Shown here: piece by piece, positions 37,161 to 44,286 of the stretch
Numbering within the stretch: position 1 is the first letter of the stretch
How the letters are laid out: each line of letters starts with the position of its first letter
Source of the DNA: Streptomyces sp. F63
GTDB taxonomy: Bacteria; Actinomycetota; Actinomycetes; Streptomycetales; Streptomycetaceae
Direction of reading: 5' to 3'
Assembly (NCBI RefSeq): GCF_018070345.1
Contig: NZ_JAGPXX010000040.1
Coordinates: 1-53,147, forward strand
DNA length: 53,147 nucleotides
Notes under the pieces: model-generated
What the model saw: the letters and a program-made list of their open reading frames with translations, nothing else
Told to the model about the DNA's origin: nothing
Database searches by the model: none
Translations under genes and position numbers: made by a program

Positions 37161-37946
37161 GTGCGGGAGACGGTCGGGGAACTGGTCAGGCGGCTGCGCC
37201 TGGCGCGTGGTTGGAGTCAGCGGCGGCTCGCCGAGGCTCGATCCGAGGCTGCTCCTGGGCGCGTTCCGCCAACGCGCAATGACGTGTCCCGTTGAGGGAG
37301 ATCGGGACGCGGTCTCCGCGGGAGTGGCTGCCCTTCCTCGCGCGGGTGCTTCAGGTGCCGCGCGAGATGCTGGAGAGGGCGAAGGCCGTTCATCTGGTCG
37401 AGTCAACACTGGCCGGACAGCGGACGCGGTGGGATTGGCTCGCGCCGCACTCAAGGATGCGGGTCCGGACGCCCCGGCGAAGGCTCGCGCGCTGTACCTG
37501 GACCGTGTCGCCTGGGCACATACCGTGCCGGGCAGGACCGCCTGGCAATGACCGCCCTCGGGGAAGCGGCCGAGGCTCTGTCCGAGGACGCGGCCGGCAC
37601 CGAATCTCCGTCGTACCTGTACTGGATGGACGCCGGGGAGTTGCAGGTCATGGAGGCCCGCGTCTACACCGAGCTACGGCGCCCGCTGCGGGCCGTGCCG
37701 CTGCTGACGGACGTGCTCGGACGCTACGACGCCAGCCACGCCCGGGAGCTGGCGCTGTACCTTTCCTGGCTGGCGGTGGCCTACGCCGACGCCAACGAGC
37801 CCGAGGCCGCAGCGGGAACAGCGGGTCGGATGCTTGCCCTGGGGCAGAGCGGCAGCGAACGCACGGCGGAACGCACGAGGATCGTGCTCGATCGCCTGCG
37901 GGCCCATCGCGCCGTGCCCGAGGTCGCCGAACTGCTGGAGTCCTGA
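37161..37946 (+). pseudogene. XRE-TPR regulator, multiply frameshifted and internally deleted
   Basis: Pieces in order: GTG 37161, a helix-turn-helix (VRETVGELVRRLRLARGWSQRRLAEA … RNDVSR) ending at TGA 37293-37295; after a two-base insertion the frame resumes as EIGTRSPREWLPFLARVLQVPREMLERA; then another frame carries LARAALKDAGPDAPAKARALYLDRVAWAHT; then a third from about 37520 gives MTALGEAAEALSEDAAGTESP … LRAVPLLTDVLGRYDASHARELALYLSWLAVAYADANEP. Such regulators usually have about 400-450 residues; roughly 150 residues between the helix-turn-helix and the tetratricopeptide part are missing. At least three frame disruptions make this a true pseudogene. Upstream, 36700-37160 includes a protein-like frame (LQEILEADGAVRVGDRVVRPGAP) that I cannot assign. 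Confidence 0.8.
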
Positions 37947-38075
37947 GCCCCCCGGAGTCGGGCGTCTGTCAGCCGGAGTCAGCCTCCGGCAGATTCCAGA
38001 CCTCACCCGCGCCCCGCGACCACTCACCACGACGAAGCCGCACCCGCACTCGGCCCCGCTGCCCCTCAGAGAGAG

Positions 38076-38110
38076 GGCCGGGGTCTGGGGCAGAGCCCCA
38101 GAAGGCTTCG
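38076..38110. repeat. Streptomyces intergenic repeat with small hairpin
   Basis: GGGTCTGGGGCAGAGCCCCA, with a 6-bp stem TGGGGC/GCCCCA (38086-38100), is of the kind scattered in high copy between Streptomyces genes. It lies between the XRE-TPR pseudogene and the ISL3 element. Confidence 0.55.
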
Positions 38111-38264
38111 CTGTCCGGGCTGTTGCGCGCCCGGATCGGCGGGGCTGCCGCCAGCGGGGCGGAGACAGGAGCGGGCGGCGGCCCCGCAAGGCCGGAGCGC
38201 GCGCGGCCCGCGACAGCGGGCCGCCTTGATCAAGTAAAGAAACTCTGAACAGCTCACCCAGGGT

Positions 38265-39949
38265 CTGTCAATCATTCGGGTCTTCCAAGATTTTCGTAGG
38301 CGGTGATCGGGTCAACTGGCCTGTGGCGTCGGCTGGTTGACGGCGTCATCCTGGTGGTGTGTGCGATACGAATGGAAGACCTGTTACCGCAGCTGGCCGC
38401 GGTGCGGGTCGATCGTGTGGAGGCCAGCAGTGATCTGCTGCGGATCACGGCCCGGACCTGGGACGATGCCGCAGCTGTCTGCCCGGGGTGCGGGACGGAG
38501 TCGGACTGGGTGCACTCCCGGTACGTGCGGCATGTCGCGGACGAGGCGGTGGGTGGCCGGGCCGTCGTCATCGACCTGTCGGTGCGCCGCCTGTACTGCG
38601 AGAACTCCGGTTGTCCCAAAACCACCTTCGCCGAGCAGGTCACCGGGTTGACGGTGCGTTACCAGCGGCGCACCCCGGCCCTGCAGCACGTGGTGAACGC
38701 GGTGGCGGTGGCGCTGGCGGGATCGGCCGGGGCCCGACTGCTGGCCGTGCTGCACTGCGCGCTGTCCTGGGCAACGGTCCTGAACTGTCTGATGCGCATC
38801 CCCGTGCCGTCGGCGGCCATCCCGCGCGTGCTGGGCATCGACGAGTTCGCCCTGCGCCGGGGCCACCGTTACGCCACGATCATCATCGACGCCGCCACGG
38901 GCGCGCGTGTCGACGTGCTCGCGGACCGCGCGAAGGAGCCGGTCGCCGCCTGGCTGCGCACGAATGCGGGATTCGAGGTGGTGTGCCGGGACGGGGCCGG
39001 CAGCTTCGCCCAGGCCATCACCGACGCGGCACCCCACGTCGTGCAGGTCGCGGACCGCTGGCACCTGTGGCATCTGCTCGGCGAGGCGGCACACAGGGAA
39101 GTCCTGGCGCACAGCGCCTGCTGGGCGCCCCTGGGACCACCGATCCGCGAGGGCAGACGCGCGCAGAGCACCCGCGAGCGCTGGCAGCAGGTCCACGATC
39201 TGCGAGATCAGGGCGTGGGCCTGCTCGAATGTGCCCGACGCCTGAACCTCGCGCTCAACACCGTCAAACGCTACGCCCGCCACACCGAGCCCGACCGGCT
39301 CATCCGGACCCCGCAGTACCGCCCCACTCTGGTCGATCCCTACCGCGAGCACCTGCGCAAACGCCGGGCCGCAGACCCTGCCGTCCCCGTCACCCACCTG
39401 CTCGCCGAGATCCGCGAACTCGGCTACACCGGCAGCGCGAATCTCCTGGTCCGCTACATCACCCAGGGCCGCGTCGAAGCCGACCACGCCACCCTCTCCC
39501 CGCGGCGCACCGCCCGCCTCCTGCTCACCGATCCCGCCCACCTCAAGGAGGAACAGGCCGCGCTACGCGACGAACCGTCCGCCGCCTGCCCGGAGATGAC
39601 CGCCCTGGCCACCCAGATCAGCGACTTCGCCGCACTCCTCACCCCCGCAGCGCAATCCCGGGCGGCTGAACGCCTGGATCGCCCGGACCCGCGCGGCCGA
39701 CCTGCCTTTCCTGCACTCTTTCGCCACCGGCCTGGCACGCGACCGGGCCGCCGTCGACGGCGCCCTCACCCTGCCCTGGCACAACGGACGCACCGAGGGC
39801 GTCAACCATAAGATCAAACTGCTCAAGCGCCAGACCTACGGCCGGGCCGGCTTCCCGCTCCTCCGCCAGCGCATCCTGCTCAGCTGATGCTCCGCCAAAC
39901 CCGGCGATCACCGCCTACGAAAATCTTGGAAGACCCGAACGATTTACAG
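38265..39949 (+). mobile_element. ISL3-family insertion sequence
   Basis: Inverted repeats bracket the transposase. The 30-bp core (38278-38307 and 39907-39936; GGGTCTTCC…GGTGAT) is a perfect match. Pairing continues outward for 13 more bases with two mismatches (38265-38277 with 39937-39949), and a GGG..CTGT pattern may extend it to 38261/39953. No 8-bp direct target duplication is visible at either boundary. The element is about 1.7 kb, right for ISL3. Confidence 0.88.
38372..39887 (+). pseudogene. ISL3 transposase, frameshifted near the C-terminus
   Basis: The zinc-ribbon N-terminus (VCPGCGTESDWVHSRYVRHVAD; YCENSGCPKTTF), helix-turn-helix and catalytic core (LGIDEFALRRGHRYATIIID; VCRDGAGSFAQAI; VADRWHLWHLLGEA) are intact. 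Near 39640-39660 the frame breaks (…AALLTPAAQ becomes nonsense), while another frame continues as NPGRLNAWIARTRAADLPFL … LPWHNGRTEGVNHKIKLLKRQTYGRAGF with the final DDE glutamate (TEGVNHKIK) and the true stop at 39885-39887. One base gained, or two lost, accounts for it. Start ATG 38372 begins MEDLLPQLAAV; a longer frame runs from the inverted repeat. Probably inactive unless the shift is a sequencing error. Confidence 0.82.
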
Positions 39950-39967
39950 TCCCTTGCCGTCAGACAG

Positions 39968-40010
39968 CTGGAGGGCCCGGCCGAAATGAGATTTCGGCCG
40001 GGCCCTCCAG
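39968..40010. terminator. 20-bp perfect-stem terminator downstream of the DUF4259 gene
   Basis: Stems 39968-39987 and 39991-40010 pair perfectly over 20 bp with a three-base GAG loop, followed on the + side by TCTTATTT. It is 36 nt past the DUF4259 stop and 18 nt beyond the ISL3 right end. It likely belonged to the toxin-immunity cassette. Confidence 0.75.
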
Positions 40011-40045
40011 TCTTATTTGAGTCTGACTTCGATATTAGCTACCAG

Positions 40046-40483
40046 CTATCGAGGTTCACCTTCGCCGATGGGGCGCAGTACAGACCGCAAGCGGTCAATC
40101 GCGGCCTGAGCCTCAGACCTCTCCTCGGCATCCACCCAGCTTCGCCAGAACCAGCCGTCCGTAGGCAATGCCGCTTCCAGCGCTTGAATGGCAGATGATG
40201 CGAGGGCGGGCGTGATTGGTTTCGCTAGCCATTCCGTAACGCTCGGATATTCCTCGTTCCAGGCCAGAGATCGCCCAGCAGGAACATTTGCCGCAACTAC
40301 CGCAGCAGCAGCCATCACATCCTCTGGCAGCATCGAAGAAGACGAACTCCCGCCCCCCTCAATTGCGGAACGAAACGTCTTCTCCACGACCGCGAGCCGC
40401 TGCGGAGCCGACTGTTCTTCCAGGTCATCGAGGAAGTCCTCGGCCGTGTCGCTGTCGAACGGACCCGAACCCCAGGTTCCCAT
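40046..40483 (-). CDS. DUF4259 protein, probable immunity protein
   Basis: About 145 residues beginning MGTWGSGPFDSDTAEDFLDDLEE, the diagnostic opening of DUF4259. The rest is helical (LPEDVMAAAAVVAANV; AWNEEYPSVTEWLAKP; SEAQAAIDRLRSVL). ATG 40483 is preferred; GTG 40486 also fits. It follows the GIY-YIG toxin fragment by about 20 nt in the same direction, the position of an immunity gene in polymorphic-toxin cassettes. GC content is lower than in neighbours, as expected of an accessory cassette. Immunity to that toxin is inferred from position. Confidence 0.72.
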   Translation of the reverse strand: MGTWGSGPFDSDTAEDFLDDLEEQSAPQRLAVVEKTFRSAIEGGGSSSSSMLPEDVMAAAAVVAANVPAGRSLAWNEEYPSVTEWLAKPITPALASSAIQALEAALPTDGWFWRSWVDAEERSEAQAAIDRLRSVLRPIGEGEPR

Positions 40484-40503
40484 CACTCACTCCAGTTAGA
40501 GGA

Positions 40504-40905
40504 TTACGGCAGGTATCCACCGATCGGAACTTCGATCTCTGGGTCTCTTCGGTTAAGGAGAGTTCCACCTCTCGCCTTAACGCCCTGCATCATGGTCTGT
40601 TCCATGCGGCGGATGGCCGTCTCGCTTGTCCCGGCAGGCAGAGTGAAGTAGGTGACATTAACTACGTCATCCGATGTGTATCCGGCCTTGCGGACCGCAT
40701 GTTCGGATCGCATCGACTTATTCACTCGTTCTCTAATGCTCGACGTTGAGCTTCCTACATACTTCGTTCCGTCTTTGAGGTGAATGGTGTAGATGCCCGG
40801 CCCGGTCGGCACATCAAACTTCGTACCCGGCCCACAATTCGAGTTGTGAACGAGGACCGGAGTCTCGCCCGCCAGCACATAGTACGTGTGCTGCGCGACC
40901 TCTCT
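40504..40905 (-). pseudogene. Orphan polymorphic-toxin tip: HINT tail plus GIY-YIG nuclease
   Basis: The open frame begins after a TAG (40906-40908) and reads REVAQHTYYVLAGETPVLVHN, the end of a HINT domain as found just before toxin tips. Then follows a GIY-YIG nuclease: GPGIYTIHLKDGTKYVGSS, an Arg-rich helix (SIRERVNKSMRSEHAVRKAG), Glu in AIRRMEQTMMQ and Asn in LLNRRDP. All catalytic positions look intact. The toxin N-terminus (export signal and stalk) is absent, so it is a displaced cassette that would need recombination with a full toxin, though internal GTG 40878 might express the tip alone. DUF4259 follows as likely immunity. Confidence 0.82.
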
Positions 40906-40951
40906 CTACCTGCGTTTTCGCAGGTCAAGTGATATTCGGCGGTCCGCTGAC

Positions 40952-41009
40952 GTCCGGCTTCGGCCGGGGTTGTTCGTGGTTGTTGCTGTCACTACTGCCG
41001 TCAAGGATC
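40952..41009 (+). repeat. Copy A of an integrase-3'-end-like motif
   Basis: GTCCGCTGACGT (40952-40963) and a 28-base block (40982-41009; GTTGCTGTCA…GCCGTCAAGG) both recur at 43586-43623, where the first is the exact 3' end of the integrase relic. The 12-mer is identical and the 28-base block matches at 21 of 28 positions. Here 18 extra bases separate the two blocks. Could be a decayed integrase end or att-like repeat. Confidence 0.4.
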
Positions 41010-41182
41010 TCGACCCCTCAGGCAGGTTGGAGCCCCGCAGCGGCTCGGCCGTCCGCCGGTTCGGCAGTGCGGGCCAGGGCGGGGCGGGAAGGGTTCGCCG
41101 CTCGGAGGGGCAGGCTTCGCTCCCCGTCGGAGGCGACGCGCCGACAGCCCGTTTCTGGTCACCTGTAGAGCAGTGCCCGGAC

Positions 41183-41210
41183 CGCTACCCGCTACCCGCT
41201 ACCCGCTACC
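41183..41210 (+). repeat. Four tandem copies of a 7-bp unit (CGCTACC)
   Basis: The 7-base unit is repeated four times, 32 bases upstream of the ATG of the antitoxin gene. Slipped-strand changes here would alter promoter spacing or leader length of the toxin-antitoxin operon rather than its frame. Confidence 0.6.
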
Positions 41211-41242
41211 CGAGCCAGGACATCCGAGCTACTGTGGATGTC

Positions 41243-41722
41243 ATGACGACGGCCTACGAGGACGTACCCTTCAGCGAGCTGCTCCACCACCCCGCTGCCA
41301 CCGCCCGGCGCCTGGATGCGGTCCGCGCACTACGCCTGCGCCGACGCGACGCGGGCGACCTGGCGCTCATTCGCGCCGACCAGCTGGCGCAGGACTCCAC
41401 CGTGGTCGACTTCACCGCCCGCCTGCTCGCCGGGCTGGTCCGCACCGAGAACACCGCCGCACTGCGACAGGCCCTGCCTGATGCCCTGCCCTGGTCGGTC
41501 TTCCTCCCGGAGGACGACGTCGAGGCGATGCTCGGCGAACTCGTGGACACTGCCCGCGGGGCTGCTGCCCTGGAGAACTTGGCTCCCATCGCGCTGCTGC
41601 TGGCCCAGTGGCGGCACAGTGCCGAGATCTACGCCGATCCGGCCCTGCACGACTTCCTCACCAGAGAGCCCGACGGCGACCTCGGCCCTGTCCCCGTACC
41701 CGAAGGCGAGACCGCCGAGTGA
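41243..41722 (+). CDS. PHD-like antitoxin ('prevent-host-death' family)
   Basis: 159 residues from MTTAYEDVPFSELLHHP, with helical segments DAVRALRLRRRDAGDLALIRADQL, VVDFTARLLAGLVRTEN and WSVFLPEDDVEAMLGELVDTARG and an acidic C-terminus. The Streptomyces family is usually annotated as prevent-host-death protein. Its TGA overlaps the GTG of the toxin gene by 4 nt, the classic type II arrangement. A 7-bp tandem repeat lies immediately upstream. Confidence 0.72.
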   Translation: MTTAYEDVPFSELLHHPAATARRLDAVRALRLRRRDAGDLALIRADQLAQDSTVVDFTARLLAGLVRTENTAALRQALPDALPWSVFLPEDDVEAMLGELVDTARGAAALENLAPIALLLAQWRHSAEIYADPALHDFLTREPDGDLGPVPVPEGETAE

Positions 41723-42072
41723 GCCCCAAGCGCGGTGACCGCGCGGCCCCACCCCCGATCGGCGACGAATTCGACCTGCGCTTCGCCAACACCGAAGCGG
41801 CCAACGGCTGGGACCACCTCTCCCGCCACGCCGCAGGCAACCTCCGCCGCGCCTTCGACAAGATCCGATCCGCCCCGCGGGCCGCCGACGACCCCGAGCG
41901 CCACCACCGCCTCAAGGGCAAGCTCGGCGCTACGGTCTGGAAGGGACAGACGCTGGAGCGCTGGCAGTACGAGGTCACCGGCGGCGGCCGCATCTGGTAC
42001 CTGGTCGACGACGCCAACCGCACCGCCTGGATCACCTACGCAGGCACCGGACACCCCAAAGCCACCGACTGA
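41719..42072 (+). CDS. RelE/YoeB-like toxin of type II toxin-antitoxin pair
   Basis: 117 residues beginning SPKRGDRAAPPPIGDEFDLRFAN. The RelE-like end is recognisable: LGATVWKGQTLERWQYEVTGGGRIWYLVDDANRTAWITYAGTGHPK, matching the final beta strands of ribosome-dependent mRNA interferases (ERWQYE.TGGGRIWY). GTG start coupled to the antitoxin by a GTGA overlap. Likely cleaves mRNA or blocks translation when the antitoxin is degraded. May act as an addiction module stabilising this accessory region. Confidence 0.75.
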   Translation: MSPKRGDRAAPPPIGDEFDLRFANTEAANGWDHLSRHAAGNLRRAFDKIRSAPRAADDPERHHRLKGKLGATVWKGQTLERWQYEVTGGGRIWYLVDDANRTAWITYAGTGHPKATD

Positions 42073-42670
42073 TCGCCCTTCACCTCCTGTCCACCTGCCG
42101 CAGCCACGATCCGCGCGGGTGTTGGCGCGGCCTTGGGCCGGTGGCCTGCCCGATCCAGGGCCCCGCCCCGGGCAAGTGGGCGGTCCGGAGGCTTTCAGCG
42201 GCTCGGCGCTCGACTTCCGGGGCGGCCCTCGGTCGGCATGCGGCGGGGCTGGTGCGTCGGTCAGTCCGGCAGCGCGGGGGTCGTGACGGAAGGCGGTCCG
42301 GCTGACGGCGAGTGGCCGGGAGCTTCACGCTCCCCTGCCAGAGGCAACGTCGGCCACCGCCCTCGGTGAGCCTGGCGATGTACGCGAAGGGTCGGCCCCC
42401 TGGTCGGCCCTGTGCCTGCGATCCGGCCGTAGGACGGTCGTGGGCGACAACTTGCTGTGCGACACGCAAGGGCTCCAGCGCCCACAACTTGCGCCCGGCA
42501 GAGCCAGGTTGAGCCCCGCTCACGCCCAAGACCGGCAGCCCGCCGACACTCGGCACGAGCGTCGGCTGCTCATCCGACGGCGGGGCTTGTCGGCGACGGC
42601 GGCCCGCACCAGCGGGCGGGAACCGCCTTGAACCTCGTACAGAAAATCTGAACGCACACGCCGGGCGGCC
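42073..42670. other. Degenerate intergenic region of about 600 bp
   Basis: Between the toxin gene and the IS3 remnant. Frames on both strands are short and compositionally noisy. A reverse-strand stretch (RPGGRPFAYIARLTEGGG, near 42370) may be relic coding sequence. No gene called. Confidence 0.35.
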
Positions 42671-42675
42671 CCGGG

Positions 42676-43403
42676 CTGAACCGCCAGGGGCATGCGGTGG
42701 CCCGCTGCACGGTCGAGCGCCTGATGCGCGAGCTCGGCATCGCCGGCGCGGTGCGCGGCAGACGCGTTATCACCACGATCCCTGGCGGACAGGTCCAGCG
42801 GGCCCCCAACCTGGTCGACCGCGACTTCGTCGCCGTCGCTCCAAACCGGTGCTGGGTGGCGGACTTCACCCATGTGAAGACGTGGTCCGCGACCGTCTAT
42901 GTCGCGTTCGTCGTGGACACCTTCTCCCGCCGGATCGTCGGCTGGTCCGCGGCCACCGTGAAGGAGACCGTCTTCGTGCTGGACGCCCTGGAGATGGCCG
43001 TCTGGCAACGCGACCGCGACAAACAGCCAGTCCAGCCGGGCGAGTTGATCCATCACTCGGACGCCGGGTCGCACTACACATCGTTCAAGCTTGCCGAGCA
43101 CTTGGACGCCGCCGGCATCGCGGCGAGCATCGGATCCGTCGGTGACGCGTACGACAACGCCCTCATGGAGTCCACGATCGGCCTGTTCAAAACCGAGTTG
43201 ATCAAGCCCCAGCGCCCCTGGAAGACGCTCTCCCAGGTCGAGCTGGCCACCGCTGAGTGGGTCGACTGGTACAACCACCGAAGACTCCACGGTGAAATAG
43301 GCCACATCCCGCCCGTCGAATACGAAGCCAACCACTACACCGAACTCACGAAACCCCAGGTCATCACCGCAATCTGAGACCTCTACCGAACCCGGAGCGG
43401 TTC
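42676..43403 (+). mobile_element. 5'-truncated IS3-family insertion sequence
   Basis: Transposase sequence begins abruptly at LNRQGHAVARCTVERLMRELGIAG, so OrfA, the left inverted repeat and the start of OrfB are missing. The right part is whole, and the end of the element appears as the stretch ending GGTTCA at about 43403. It sits directly against an integrase relic, so its right end marks an insertion into that gene. Confidence 0.75.
42697..43377 (+). pseudogene. IS3-family OrfB transposase, N-terminally truncated
   Basis: 226 residues from GTG 42697 containing the rve integrase core with the full DDE triad: Asp in CWVADFTHV, Asp in IHHSDAGSHYTS, Glu in DNALMESTIGLFK, followed by WVDWYNHRRLHGEIGHIPPVEYE. 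The N-terminal helix-turn-helix region (HTH_21) is cut off and the partner OrfA is absent, so autonomous transposition is not expected. Confidence 0.85.
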
Positions 43404-43594
43404 ACCTGGAACAGGGCGTCGACCTCGTCGTGATCAAGGAACTCCTCGGCCACGCCCACATCGGCGTCACCGCCGGCGTCTACGCGCACGTCCGACTCCG
43501 CCTCCAACGCCAAGCCATCGACACCCTCGGCAACACCCTCGGCTCAGCGGACGACGGCCCCGAAAACCCACCTGCCGCAGCCGTCGTCCGCTGA
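43403..43594 (+). pseudogene. C-terminal relic of a tyrosine recombinase/integrase
   Basis: About 63 residues: LEQGVDLVVIKELLGHAHIG followed by VTAGVYAHVRLRLQRQAIDTLG and a Pro/Ala tail. This is the end of a phage-type integrase: LLGHAHI is the box with the His of the active site, and VYAHV holds the nucleophile Tyr. The rest was lost when the IS3 copy inserted or recombined. It indicates that this region was once bounded by an integrative element. Confidence 0.82.
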
Positions 43595-43623
43595 CGTTGC
43601 CGTCAGCGTTGCCGTCAAAGACC
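43586..43623 (+). repeat. Copy B of the integrase-3'-end-like motif
   Basis: Counterpart of 40952-41009: GTCCGCTGACGT spans the integrase stop codon and is followed at once by the GTTGCCGTCA…GCCGTCAAAG block, itself made of two imperfect GTTGCCGTCA units. See copy A. Confidence 0.45.
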
Positions 43624-43663
43624 AGGATGCCCCTTTCTCCACCAATCGGGAAAGGGGCATCCT
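43624..43663. terminator. Terminator hairpin between integrase relic and immunity gene
   Basis: A perfect 14-bp stem (43624-43637 with 43650-43663) with a 12-base loop. It lies 32 nt beyond the stop of the reverse-strand immunity gene and can serve both directions. Confidence 0.7.
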
Positions 43664-43694
43664 GCCTCACTATTCGACAGCGCCTACGAGCGAG

Positions 43695-44033
43695 CTAGCT
43701 TTCGTCCAGGAACTGCAAGACTCCTTCAGGTCCGCCTGAATCGATAATCCCCTTGAAGGAATCCAGCATCGCAGCCAGACCCCCCTCCGGAATGATCACG
43801 AGATCGGGACACTGAAAATATGCCCCGCCGGAGCATTCTCCAGTCTCCTTCCATCGATCCATCACTTGCGCGATCGCGCGCAGCGTCATGAACGTGGCGC
43901 TCCACCGTGTCCCATCCGGGAGGGTGAGTTCCGCGTCTACATTCTCAACGGTTTCCTTGTCGTCCTCTGCACCCAACATGAAGAGCGCACTGAACTGCTG
44001 GTTCTCTACGCGGTAGAGAGGATCACTGGCCAT
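43695..44033 (-). CDS. Probable immunity protein for the adjacent toxin tip
   Basis: 112 residues, acidic and cysteine-poor (ENQQFSALFMLGAEDDKETVENVDAELTLPDGTRWSATFMTL; VMDRWKETGECSGGAYFQCPD). I do not recognise a named family, but its ATG lies inside the last codons of the toxin tip (11-nt overlap), the typical coupling of toxin and immunity gene. GC content is lower than surrounding genes. It ends 32 nt before a strong hairpin. Confidence 0.7.
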   Translation of the reverse strand: MASDPLYRVENQQFSALFMLGAEDDKETVENVDAELTLPDGTRWSATFMTLRAIAQVMDRWKETGECSGGAYFQCPDLVIIPEGGLAAMLDSFKGIIDSGGPEGVLQFLDES

Positions 44034-44286
44034 AGAGCTGATTCAGCCTCGCAATCACCTTGGACTCGTTCGCTTTATCGGACTTCCCGACGACCTGGAT
44101 CCCTCCGTCAACGTTCCGGAAGAACAGGCGACCGCCGTTCCTTCCTCGCGCGTAGGTGACATCCGTTCCGGCCAACGCCTTACTTCCGAGGCCCGGATTC
44201 ATATTTCCGCGCGACAGCTGCTGAAACAGGCTGTCCAGATCGGCCTGAACCTTCTGATTCTTCCCTGCCTGCTGTGCGGGGGCCTG
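44023..44286 (-). pseudogene. Polymorphic-toxin C-terminal tip, RelE-like, after an in-frame TGA
   Basis: 87 codons, QAPAQQAGKNQKVQADLDSLF … GNMNPGLGSKALAG … YARGRNGGRLFFRNVD … GKSDKANESKVIARLNQLYGQ. The part GLGSK…ARGRNGGRLFFR…VVGKSDKANE matches a recurring small toxin domain at polymorphic-toxin C-termini, of the ParE/RelE-like BECR type as I judge it. It has no start of its own and lies in exactly the same frame as the secreted protein upstream, divided from it only by TGA 44287-44289, which is followed by C, the leakiest stop context. The tip overlaps its immunity gene by 11 nt. Confidence 0.72.

Noticed and set aside
39888..40045. 8-bp target duplication of the ISL3 element
   Set aside because: The 8 bases outside each core repeat are inverted relatives of each other (7 of 8) and not direct copies, so they belong to longer inverted repeats.
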